Below are positions 17,943-26,836 of a DNA stretch of 64,000 nt, piece after piece. Location: contig SUXI01000002.1 of the NCBI GenBank assembly GCA_015060975.1, forward strand, positions 186,001 to 250,000, read 5' to 3'. Below the pieces are notes generated by a model. That model saw only the letters and a list, made by a program, of their open reading frames with translations. It searched no databases and had not been told where the DNA came from. The DNA comes from Bacteroidales bacterium. Lineage in GTDB: Bacteria; Bacteroidota; Bacteroidia; Bacteroidales; Muribaculaceae. Within the stretch, counting starts at the first letter, position 1. Each line of letters begins with the position of its first letter. The translations under genes were made by a program, and so were the position numbers.

Positions 17943-19736
17943 TTAGAATAGTTTGCTCAATGTAGGATTGATAACGATACCGAGAGCTTCATCTCTTGAT
18001 TCGCTATATCTTTCACATTTGCCTGTTTCGGGGTCGTATGCAACAATACCAGTTCCGATTCCAGAAACATCATTTGCTATAGGACGGAAGCCAAAGTAAA
18101 CTTTACCAGTAGCTTTGTCGATAGCCATTTGTTTTACATATACACCTTCATCGGCAGTAGTGTTAACCGGTTTTGTTTCCATTGCCACATAATCGGTAAT
18201 AGCGTCGGTTGACAACTCAGCTTTATCACCAGGAAGGTCATATACGTTAAGACCGTTCTTAGGATTTGCAGTAGAAATTCCCCAAACGTAAAGTTTATTA
18301 CGATCTTCATCGATTGCGAAAGTTGAGAACTTAGCACCTGAGATTACCAATGGGAACGGAGGAGTTGCAGCGGTAGCTTTGGTAGCATCGGTATAGATAT
18401 CGCTATCTCTGAAACGCAAGATTACGTTACCAGAGTAGTTTTTACCCCACCACCAAACACCTTTGCTGTCTTTATAAAGACCTGCAGAGATAGCACCATA
18501 GGCAAGAGGACGGTTATAGTAAGGAATCAAGTCGTTTTTAGCAACATAGCTTGAACGCATGAGCGTGCTACCAACAAGACCGTTTTCTTGAACAAGACCG
18601 CGTTCGGTTTGCAATATTTTAGAGAAACCTTGGTTACGGTCGTTGTAATAGATGTAACCGTCAGAACCCATGTGACCTTGGAATGGGTCGGAGAATGCAG
18701 GACCACCAACGTTAGAGATCACATTGTTCACGTTTGTACCGTCAACACGCATTGCCACGATGCGACCATCACCAAGCACACCTGCTTCGTCGTTAACATA
18801 ATAGTATTGTTTACCTGCGTCGAGGATGTAAATCCATTGGTCGGTTGATGTAGTTGTTTCACCTGTTTCTTCATCGGTTGTTGAAACAGTAGCTTGACTA
18901 TAAAGCAAGTTAAATGGATTTTCACCTGCGTTTACACCCATGTCGTAGGGATAAATCTTAGTTCCTGAAGGAAGCAATGATTCATCGACAAGTTTGAGGG
19001 CTTTGATGTTACCACCCACTTGCGCATAATACAATGTAGGAGCTTCGATGGGTGAAGCAACTTGAACATTAAATGAAGCTTGGTCGAGAGAACGTTCTTC
19101 GGCACCACCTTTGTCAAATACCGCGTCAACATAAACTGTTTGCGAACCGATGTGGCTGAATGTCACACCCGCAGGAACATCAACATTTCCGGCAGCATCA
19201 CTTGTTGCAGTAATTTTGTTACCCGGAATAGGATTTCCGTTTTGTTTAGCACCTTCGGGGAAAGTCCAAGTATATTCAACAATTTTATTTTCGGGGTTAG
19301 GGAGACGCAAACCGAAGTCAACCGATACATTGTTGATTTCAAGGATTGAGTCGCTTTGAGAAGCCACCGAAATAATAGGCACGATGTCGTAAATGAGGAT
19401 AGGATAAGTGCGAGTACCCCATTCACCAACAGTCAATGAAACATTATACTTGCCGGCTTTTTTATATTTGTGAGTGGGGTTAGCCACTGTTGAAGTTTCA
19501 CCGTCACCGAAATCCCATGAAATTTCACCTTCCTTGGCAGAAATGTTGTTGAACTGGATAGTTGATACAACATAATAGTCCAAAGGATAAAGAGTAGTAT
19601 CACCTGTAGGCGCTACATTGTAGGTGAAATCGACATCCGGATTGGGGAATGTGTGGATTGTTGGGTCTTGGTCAACACATGCCGACATTGCAAACACTAA
19701 GAGTGCAAGAAGACCTAATTTATTTAAAAATTTCAT
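17943..19736 (-). CDS. PKD-domain surface lipoprotein of the SusC/D operon
   Basis: 597 residues with lipobox MSAC (Cys20). A PKD domain lies at about residues 30-120 (ISWDFGDGETSTVANPTHKYKKAG is the typical DFGDG...H.Y segment), followed by a second Ig-like domain. A C-terminal half of propeller-like strands includes KVYFGFRP and GIVAYDPETG. PKD-like lipoproteins of this layout are regular partners of SusC/SusD pairs and are thought to bind the substrate at the cell surface. It is the fourth and last gene of the operon, 18 bases after the 380-residue lipoprotein. No catalytic motif was recognised. Confidence 0.8.
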   Translation of the reverse strand: MKFLNKLGLLALLVFAMSACVDQDPTIHTFPNPDVDFTYNVAPTGDTTLYPLDYYVVSTIQFNNISAKEGEISWDFGDGETSTVANPTHKYKKAGKYNVSLTVGEWGTRTYPILIYDIVPIISVASQSDSILEINNVSVDFGLRLPNPENKIVEYTWTFPEGAKQNGNPIPGNKITATSDAAGNVDVPAGVTFSHIGSQTVYVDAVFDKGGAEERSLDQASFNVQVASPIEAPTLYYAQVGGNIKALKLVDESLLPSGTKIYPYDMGVNAGENPFNLLYSQATVSTTDEETGETTTSTDQWIYILDAGKQYYYVNDEAGVLGDGRIVAMRVDGTNVNNVISNVGGPAFSDPFQGHMGSDGYIYYNDRNQGFSKILQTERGLVQENGLVGSTLMRSSYVAKNDLIPYYNRPLAYGAISAGLYKDSKGVWWWGKNYSGNVILRFRDSDIYTDATKATAATPPFPLVISGAKFSTFAIDEDRNKLYVWGISTANPKNGLNVYDLPGDKAELSTDAITDYVAMETKPVNTTADEGVYVKQMAIDKATGKVYFGFRPIANDVSGIGTGIVAYDPETGKCERYSESRDEALGIVINPTLSKLF

Positions 19737-19754
19737 AATCTTTAATCTTTAATA

Positions 19755-20897
19755 TTAGTTAACTTCTATAGAATATGATGTGTGAGCCACACCCACATTT
19801 CCTTCTGTGTCAAATACGCGGAAGTTTGCGTCGAGTTTGTATTTGCGTTTGAAAATGATAGCATAACCATCGGCACCACCGTTAATCCAACGAGTGAAAG
19901 GAATGATAGTCAACATTTCGGCAAACGCAGGAATATATTCGGGACGAACAGTTGAAACAACCGCACCTTTATCATCTTCAAAACGGCTGAACACCCAAGG
20001 AGATGATTCATAAACAGGATATACACGAACTGTAGTATCGGCAGCCAACACATTTGTACCATCGGCAAGGGTTGTGGTCACATCCATTGCCACTTCGTTA
20101 TAAACAGTCACACTATCAACGATTGTTGGATAGTAATAACCAACGATTTCGGCAGGAGTGTTTTGTTTTTTAGTGTTGTCATAGTCATACCAACGAGTTG
20201 ACTTGTCGGTTACACCTGCTTGAGCATCGGCAGGGTCGTAAGCGATGTCGGTAGGAAGATTGACATTGAACACTTTGTTGATAGAATCGACATACTCGTT
20301 GCTGAACTCGTAGTTCATATACACGTTACGCAAGTTTGAGTAATAAGAGTCGGTAATCAACATTTCACCCACTTCTTCACAAAACTCTACGTCAAACCCA
20401 GCAGGGATGTAAGCGTTGTAATTCTTATCTTCACTTGCGCCCCAAGTTTTAGGAGTATTCCAGTTGATAGGAGTGAGAGTTTCAGAAACAGGCACCTCGC
20501 CATTAAGAATCCATTGATAACCCGACCATTTCAAATCGTACATAGTTGTATCATGCTCAAACTTAACGATTGATTGGTTGGTGCGAACGGTATCTGATGT
20601 TGTGTATGATTTAGTGTATGAAAAACCGCCGAGCTTAGCAGATGCTTCACCTTGGTCTTCGCGCACTACATTATACCACACTTCAGAGTGCGATGGAGTG
20701 TGTCCATCTTCGGTGTAGTATTGACCTTTGAAACTGAATGATTCACCGGCCTTGCACACAGTTGAACCAACTTCCCAATAACAAGTGGGAACACGTTGGC
20801 CAATTTGTGATATATCAGCGATAGGGTCGTTTTTTTCACAAGAAGTGAAGGCAACAAGCCCCATTGCTATAAGTCCTAATTTATATTGTAGTTTCAT
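19755..20897 (-). CDS. Lipoprotein of the SusC/D operon, unknown function
   Basis: 380 residues with lipobox FTSC (Cys20). The body is rich in aromatic residues and beta strands and shows two Cys near the N-terminus (CYWEVGSTVC). I do not recognise a named domain. Its place directly after susD, the lipid anchor and the lack of catalytic motifs fit a surface glycan-binding protein (SusE/F position). That role is inferred from position only. A 38-base gap separates it from susD. Confidence 0.7.
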   Translation of the reverse strand: MKLQYKLGLIAMGLVAFTSCEKNDPIADISQIGQRVPTCYWEVGSTVCKAGESFSFKGQYYTEDGHTPSHSEVWYNVVREDQGEASAKLGGFSYTKSYTTSDTVRTNQSIVKFEHDTTMYDLKWSGYQWILNGEVPVSETLTPINWNTPKTWGASEDKNYNAYIPAGFDVEFCEEVGEMLITDSYYSNLRNVYMNYEFSNEYVDSINKVFNVNLPTDIAYDPADAQAGVTDKSTRWYDYDNTKKQNTPAEIVGYYYPTIVDSVTVYNEVAMDVTTTLADGTNVLAADTTVRVYPVYESSPWVFSRFEDDKGAVVSTVRPEYIPAFAEMLTIIPFTRWINGGADGYAIIFKRKYKLDANFRVFDTEGNVGVAHTSYSIEVN

Positions 20898-20935
20898 ATT
20901 CTTTTTATAATTTGTTGTGTTTATAAACTCTAAGA

Positions 20936-22837
20936 TTATTCGGCAGTCAATGAAGTGCGGTTAGATTCTGCCCAAATCATAGGCTTTTGCAACCACCTGA
21001 AGTCTTTGTATGCCCCCACACGACGCACTTCGGCTTCGTTGTAAATATCTTCGGTTTGAGGGTCATAGTTAAGACGTTGAATCCAAGTTGTTTCTTTTTG
21101 TTCGTCGGTCAAACCGTCAACCCAATAAGCTGAGTAGAGGTTGTAGGGACGACGCAAAGTAGGATAAACGATTTCACCACCTTTGAATGTAGTACCGTTA
21201 CGACGGTTGCTATATTTGTAGCGACGCATATCGGTCCATTGTTCGGGTTGCATATACATCGCAATCCATTTTTGTTGCATCAAGTCAGAAAGGCTGAATG
21301 TTTCGGGGTTGAAGAAGAAACGTTCATTGTTGATTTCGCTAACTGCTTTTGAAGTATATGATTTTATTGATTCCTTACCGGTAGCACTTACATTTTTATA
21401 TTCAACAGTAGTTTCTTCGTTGTTTAAGAACGCACCGACAAAAGCTTGGAAACGCGCGCGGTCGATTTCTTTAGCATTATCGTCTTCACCCGGTTCAATA
21501 GCCGAATTGTGGTATCCGGGATATCCACCGTTGCGATTGATGTAATCTTCGAGGTGACGTTGGATATTCATTTCGGTAGCTTCTTTTGCAAGAGCGCAAG
21601 CAACTGTTTTGTTACCTTTCCAGTATTCAGCTTCAGCTTTGATGAAGTAAAGTTCTTCCATAGTGAAGATACAGTTGTAGGCATCGGTTGCACCAGCGTA
21701 AGCACCTGCAAACAAATCGGGATAGTTGGCTTGTTTGAAAGAAGAACCAGCACCGATATTGTTTTCCAAGAAACGAATCATAACTTTGTTAGCAGTAGCA
21801 CCTGCATAAGCCGGACCTGAAGTTGGTTTCATGAGAAGCATGATGCGAGGGTCATTACCAAAACCGTTATATTTACGTTCGCTATATGTACCTTGGAAGT
21901 TTTTGTCGCCAGGAGCAGAAACACCAAGCATATCTTGAACAAAATATTTAGAAGGAACAGCAGAAGTCAAAAGGTTGTCGCGAGATTCCCAAGAGTTGAT
22001 TTTGGGCTGAGCCGAGCTCCAAGGACAGCTTAATGTACCTGCACCACCATCAAATTTATAACGGGGCTCGTTACCAAACCATGTTCCATATCTCAAGTTG
22101 CCACTGCGCCATGTGTTGATAGCAGCATCGGCGTTAGCGATGATTTCATCACATTTTGAGAGGTCAACGTTAGGAATGTTACGAAGAAGGATACGAGCTT
22201 TGATTGCATATACAAGACCTTTCCACATGTTAAGGTCACCGGCATATACACGGTCTTGAGTAACATCGATAACTTTGTCACCTTCACCTGTATAGCTTTC
22301 GTAAGCAGCGATCAAGGCATCAGCTTCTTTAAGCATCCAGTCATAGATAAATGATTGGTCTTCATAACGCGGAGTCTTAGCAACGTATGCAGTACCACCT
22401 GCTTCGGGGTGCATAGGCATAGGACCGAAAGTGTCGGTAGTCATTTGAGCCGACATCAAATAGATAGTACGACCAATCAAGTCATAGTTTGAAGTACCGG
22501 TCAAGTTCATAACCGAACGAACATTGGCACCGATATCATAGTAGTGACGACGCCATTGTGGGTGACGGTTGATGTTCAAGAATTCCCAACCTTGCTTGTA
22601 GGGATAAGAGCCTGTTTGGCTTTTACCCATTGTAGTCAAACATTGAGATAGGTAGATATTATATTCGGAATGGTCATATACGATTTGTTGCGCATAGAAC
22701 ACAATAACAGGTAGTGCTTGGTCGGGAGTATTGTCATGAGCACGGTCATAGTTGATATTATCTTCGAGAATATCTTCACAACCGGTCAATGCGAGTCCAA
22801 GCAATAATGACAATGATATTGTTTTTAATTTATTCAT
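20936..22837 (-). CDS. SusD/RagB family nutrient-binding lipoprotein
   Basis: 633 residues with lipobox LTGC (Cys20). The SusD fold is shown by the N-terminal block ending in Y...L..L, TPR-like helices (LKEADALIAAYESY, AKEATEMNI) and the C-terminal family block with QKWIAMYMQPEQWTDMRRY. SusD proteins cap the SusC channel in the outer membrane and capture the substrate. It lies 12 bases after susC, the usual order. The MQP-EQW-D-R segment marks the SusD-like_2 subgroup common in PULs and peptide-uptake loci. Confidence 0.93.
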   Translation of the reverse strand: MNKLKTISLSLLLGLALTGCEDILEDNINYDRAHDNTPDQALPVIVFYAQQIVYDHSEYNIYLSQCLTTMGKSQTGSYPYKQGWEFLNINRHPQWRRHYYDIGANVRSVMNLTGTSNYDLIGRTIYLMSAQMTTDTFGPMPMHPEAGGTAYVAKTPRYEDQSFIYDWMLKEADALIAAYESYTGEGDKVIDVTQDRVYAGDLNMWKGLVYAIKARILLRNIPNVDLSKCDEIIANADAAINTWRSGNLRYGTWFGNEPRYKFDGGAGTLSCPWSSAQPKINSWESRDNLLTSAVPSKYFVQDMLGVSAPGDKNFQGTYSERKYNGFGNDPRIMLLMKPTSGPAYAGATANKVMIRFLENNIGAGSSFKQANYPDLFAGAYAGATDAYNCIFTMEELYFIKAEAEYWKGNKTVACALAKEATEMNIQRHLEDYINRNGGYPGYHNSAIEPGEDDNAKEIDRARFQAFVGAFLNNEETTVEYKNVSATGKESIKSYTSKAVSEINNERFFFNPETFSLSDLMQQKWIAMYMQPEQWTDMRRYKYSNRRNGTTFKGGEIVYPTLRRPYNLYSAYWVDGLTDEQKETTWIQRLNYDPQTEDIYNEAEVRRVGAYKDFRWLQKPMIWAESNRTSLTAE

Positions 22838-22849
22838 AGCTCTTTTTTA

Positions 22850-25800
22850 TTAGAAAGTTAAGTTAACATTGAAGTTGAAGCTACGAGTTGAGGGAACGCT
22901 GTTGTTGTCGATACCCATTGAACCGGCACCACCGGTTGCAGCAGGCATAACCTGAGGATCAGCTCCGGTGTATTTGGTTAATAGAAGGAGGTTGCGACCA
23001 GTCAAAGAAGCGCGGAGACCCTTGATAGGGTTCTTAGAACCGAGTTTCTTCATGAGTTTACCAAAGTCATAACCTACAGTCACATAGCTCAAACGAATGT
23101 AAGAACCATCTTCGATGAAGTTAGATGGGATAGCCAAGTAGTTGGTGTATGTTTGAGAGTCGAGGATGATAGGAGTAGTATTTTTACTATAAGTTCCATC
23201 ACCATTAGCAACAACACCATTGATAACGATTTCGCGGTTGCGATATTTAGCGAGATATTCGCTCATACCATTAGAGAATAGTCCATAACCGGTGTAGTTG
23301 TAAACATCACCACCAATGCGGCCATCAACCAAGAAAGAAAGAGAAAGGTCTTTCCAAGTGAAAGTAGAACCTACACCAATGAGGAAGTCGGGTTCACGGT
23401 CACCTAACCAGTTGTTTTTGTTAGCAGAGATAGTAGGATAACCATTTTCGTCACAAACGATATCACCAGATTCGGTGCGAACATAGTCTTTACCAACCAT
23501 AGCAGTAGTAGAACCGCCTACGTTTGAAGAACAATAGAAGTCGTTACCAAGTTGAAGACCGAGGTATTCATTTTGTCCGTCGGGAAGGTCGCGAAGACGT
23601 CCGCGGTTGAATGAGAAGTTTGCATTAGCAGTCCAAGTGAAGTCACCACCTTTAAGGATGTCTTGCGCAAGAGTTGCTTCGATACCGTAGTTTTCGATAG
23701 AACCGCTATTGAATGTTTGAAGAATCACACCGGCAGAAGGAGACACACGCATAGTGATGATTTGGTTGTCAACAGTTGTAGAATAATAAGCTACGTCTAA
23801 ACGAGTGCGATCGCGGAAGAAACGCAAGTCGGCACCAATTTCCCAAGAGCTTGTCATTTCGGGTTCGAGGTATGTAGCAGAAGAAACTTCGGCAGCGATA
23901 CCGTAACCACCATCGGGGAATGTTGACCATTGTTTGAAGTTTTTAGCAAACAAATAGTTAGGAGCGTCTTTACCTACTTTAGCCCAGTTACCACGGATTT
24001 TACCATAAGAGAACCAATCGTTTTTGAGATTGAAAAGTTCAGAGAAGATAACACCGGCAGTTACTGAAGGATAGAAGTAAACAGGGTCACATTGTACCAA
24101 TGAAGAAGAACCGTCAACACGACCTGTCACTGATAATTGCGCCATACCTTTGTAGTCAAAACGAATTTCACCGAAGTAACCGAATTTATTCTTTTCGGTG
24201 TGGTATAGAGAGAAGTTTGAAAGTTCAAGACGATCGGGATTTAGGTTTTGGAATGAATAGAATTCGCCACCCAATACGAAATCATAGCCATACATGTTGG
24301 CAGAATAGCTCTTTGTTTCAGAGTATTCACCACCGAGGAAGAAGTTAAAGTTGAAGTTGTCGTTTAACTTCCACGCATAGTTGGCATTTAGTTGAGCAGT
24401 GAGACGTTCGCTGCGAGAAGGAGAGAAAGTGTAGTCGCCGTTGCGAGCAGCGAGGTCGAGTTGTTCACCATCGCTAAGCGGACCATTAAATTCGCTCAAG
24501 TCGGAAGAGAAGCGAGGAACAGAATATCCATCGAGAGAAGAGAAACCTTTGTCGTAACCCACTTTTGCAGTGAACACCAAATTTTTGATTGGCTCGTAAG
24601 AGATAGAGCCATTGATAATCACACGAGTGCCTTGTGTTTGAGATTTATCCATGTAACGACCATAGTAGGGAGAAGTTGTAGCGCCAAGGCGTTGAGCATT
24701 GGTGAGTTCGTCCCATGCATCGTAACGGTTTGACCAATTGGGAAGACCATCAGCTGTTTTGTAGTCAGCCATATTACGGTTGATAGACCATCCATAAACA
24801 GTTGACATTGAGTTACCGAAACCGCGTGATTTAGTGTCGATGAAGTTTGTTGACAAAGACATCTTTATTTGTTCAGATGGTTTGAACTCACCTTTTACAT
24901 ACACACCAAGACGATTTTTATAGTCTTCGGGAACAACACCTTCGTTGTTCATGTAGTTAGCAGAAGCGTATGCAGAGTATTTTTCATTACCACCAGAGAT
25001 AGAGAGGTCATACTTTTGCATGAAACCTGTTCCAAGGAATTCACCCACGTTGTCATAAAGTTGTTCTTCGGGTTTAGCGATAGGACCCCAACCGCCGGCA
25101 CCATTGGTAACATAAATACCGCTACCACCACCTACATATTTATTTTGTAGTTTTGGAGTGCGAGCAACTTCTGAGATTTCCCAGCCACCTGATGCGGTAA
25201 CTGTAATAGCGCCTTCTTTACCGCTCTTAGTAGTAATCAAGATAACACCGTTGGCACCTTCTTGACCGTAAAGAGCAGATGCAGCAGCACCTTTCAACAC
25301 CGACATTGTTTCGATATCGCTTGGGTTGATGTCGGCAGCAGAAGAAGCACCACCGCGCACAGGCATACCGTCGATAACGAACAAAGGCTCGTTGCTTTGA
25401 CCAGAGTTGATAGAAGAAATTGCACGTACCACGATTTGAGAAGCCGAGTTAGGCGAACCACCGGCCATTGATACTTGCACACCCGAAACTTTACCTTGCA
25501 AGCCGTTAACGAAGTTGGCAGATTGACCTGCAGTAACTTCATCACTGTTCAAAGATTGAACGGCAAAGTTAAGTTTCTTCTTTTCTTGGGTTTGACCCAT
25601 CGCAGTAACGACGATTTCACCCAACACTTCGGAGTCTTCTTGCATCGTTACATTGATGACACTTTGACTCCCCACGGTAATACGTTGAGGTTTCATACCC
25701 ACGTAACTGAAGTTCAAAACGGCTTTGTCGTTAGGAACTTCGATCGAATAATTTCCGTCAAAGTCAGTATCTGTACCGGTTGTAGTTCCTTTCACCATAA

Positions 25801-25915
25801 CCGATACGCCAATTAATGGCTCACCGGTAGCGTCAGTAACTGTACCAGTTACAGTGCGAGCAAAACCCACTACTGCAAAGAGGGAAAATAACAGAAGCAA
25901 TAACTGTTTTTTCAT
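22850..25915 (-). CDS. SusC/RagA family TonB-linked outer-membrane transporter
   Basis: With the ATG at 25915 the protein has 1021 residues and a clean signal peptide (MKKQLLLLLFSLFAVVGFA); the longer frame is rejected. Order of parts: carboxypeptidase-regulatory-like domain (about 20-105, VTGTVTDATGEPLIGVSV), TonB-box region (EIVVTAMG), plug domain with the SusC signature LFVIDGMPV and ALYGQEGANGVILITTKSG, then a 22-strand barrel ending in RSFNFNVNLTF. It is the first gene of a four-gene operon. No ECF sigma/anti-sigma or hybrid two-component gene is next to it, so regulation must act from elsewhere or through the long leader. Confidence 0.95.
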   Translation of the reverse strand: MKKQLLLLLFSLFAVVGFARTVTGTVTDATGEPLIGVSVMVKGTTTGTDTDFDGNYSIEVPNDKAVLNFSYVGMKPQRITVGSQSVINVTMQEDSEVLGEIVVTAMGQTQEKKKLNFAVQSLNSDEVTAGQSANFVNGLQGKVSGVQVSMAGGSPNSASQIVVRAISSINSGQSNEPLFVIDGMPVRGGASSAADINPSDIETMSVLKGAAASALYGQEGANGVILITTKSGKEGAITVTASGGWEISEVARTPKLQNKYVGGGSGIYVTNGAGGWGPIAKPEEQLYDNVGEFLGTGFMQKYDLSISGGNEKYSAYASANYMNNEGVVPEDYKNRLGVYVKGEFKPSEQIKMSLSTNFIDTKSRGFGNSMSTVYGWSINRNMADYKTADGLPNWSNRYDAWDELTNAQRLGATTSPYYGRYMDKSQTQGTRVIINGSISYEPIKNLVFTAKVGYDKGFSSLDGYSVPRFSSDLSEFNGPLSDGEQLDLAARNGDYTFSPSRSERLTAQLNANYAWKLNDNFNFNFFLGGEYSETKSYSANMYGYDFVLGGEFYSFQNLNPDRLELSNFSLYHTEKNKFGYFGEIRFDYKGMAQLSVTGRVDGSSSLVQCDPVYFYPSVTAGVIFSELFNLKNDWFSYGKIRGNWAKVGKDAPNYLFAKNFKQWSTFPDGGYGIAAEVSSATYLEPEMTSSWEIGADLRFFRDRTRLDVAYYSTTVDNQIITMRVSPSAGVILQTFNSGSIENYGIEATLAQDILKGGDFTWTANANFSFNRGRLRDLPDGQNEYLGLQLGNDFYCSSNVGGSTTAMVGKDYVRTESGDIVCDENGYPTISANKNNWLGDREPDFLIGVGSTFTWKDLSLSFLVDGRIGGDVYNYTGYGLFSNGMSEYLAKYRNREIVINGVVANGDGTYSKNTTPIILDSQTYTNYLAIPSNFIEDGSYIRLSYVTVGYDFGKLMKKLGSKNPIKGLRASLTGRNLLLLTKYTGADPQVMPAATGGAGSMGIDNNSVPSTRSFNFNVNLTF

Positions 25916-26348
25916 AATTACTTTAATTTGTTTATATTCAAGGTTATTTATCACTTGCAAATTTTAACACATTCAACTGCAATTATCATCAACCAATATA
26001 CAATAAGAGCAGTCAACTTTTCACATTTAATTAATATTCTAAGCATCAATTTATTAACCAAAATATCGTATTTTCAACAGACATCATGGTTTTTTAAGCC
26101 ACGGGCTATAAATCAGTTAGTTATATAAATTTCAATGCAAAAAACACCACCAACCGACACTTCGGTTTATGCGGTATTTCACACAAAGCTACCACATTTT
26201 TTTAGATTAGAGATATATTGTTATATTTTATTTAGCATATTTTATATTTCTATATCTTTTTTCACATTTCGACAATTAAATGTGAAAATGATTAGTTAAT
26301 ATGCGATTTAAACATCATAACCAACATTACACATTATTATATATGAAG
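25916..26348 (-). promoter_or_regulatory. Long susC upstream region with candidate regulatory sites
   Basis: 433 bases without a gene, very AT-rich. A -7 box TAGCTTTG lies at 26184-26191 (minus), which would give a leader of about 265 bases. A small hairpin AACCGA/TCGGTT (26152-26167) lies just downstream of it. The 11-mer TTTTCACATTT occurs at 26018-26028, at 26259-26269 and, inverted, at 26278-26288, the last two forming an inverted repeat with an 8-base spacer. These are candidate regulator sites; no -33 TTG with good spacing was found. Confidence 0.4.
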
Positions 26349-26822
26349 TCATAAATGAGAGAACGACAACGGCAAAAGGTCGCTTATTGAAGATATTATA
26401 TGTATGTACTCTTTCCCTACAAGCAGAACCTTTATTTTGCTGTTGAAAAGATTTTCATATTCCAATAACGCTTGCCGGCAATTTCCGCATGGAGATATGG
26501 GCTGAGACAGTTCTTCACCATCGGAATGAAAAGCCGCAATAGCAATGGTTACGAATTTATCATCGGGGAAATGAGCATGAGCATAAAAAGCAGCCACCCT
26601 TTCGGCGCAGGTGCCCGATGGGTATGCCACATTTTCCTGATTGGCTCCGGTGACAATTTTACCACTACTCAACAATATCGCCGCACCTACCGAGAAATTG
26701 CTATATGGGGCGTATGCTTGCGCTGATATTCGACGCGCTTCATCGATTAATTGCCGTTCCACAGCCGGCACCTCCTCATATTTCGCAATTAAAACGGGGG
26801 TTGTGATATTGAGTTGCTTCAT
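26349..26822 (-). CDS. cdd: Cytidine deaminase
   Basis: 157 residues with the ATG at 26822. A longer frame would run into the preceding gene and lacks homology. It deaminates cytidine and deoxycytidine to the uridines for pyrimidine salvage. The zinc site is complete: C72-A-E74 (catalytic Glu) and P-C112-x-x-C115. The block PYSNFSVGAAI (about 39-49) binds the substrate ribose. The short form with three Cys ligands is the homotetrameric type. It lies 14 bases after the Ca2+ ATPase gene, with dihydroorotase further upstream in the same run. Confidence 0.92.
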   Translation of the reverse strand: MKQLNITTPVLIAKYEEVPAVERQLIDEARRISAQAYAPYSNFSVGAAILLSSGKIVTGANQENVAYPSGTCAERVAAFYAHAHFPDDKFVTIAIAAFHSDGEELSQPISPCGNCRQALLEYENLFNSKIKVLLVGKEYIHIISSISDLLPLSFSHL

Positions 26823-26836
26823 ATTTTGCAATTGCG

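Noticed and set aside
26259-26288. Terminator for cdd
   Set aside because: The inverted repeat has no U run in the minus direction and lies in the susC upstream region; a regulator site is more plausible.
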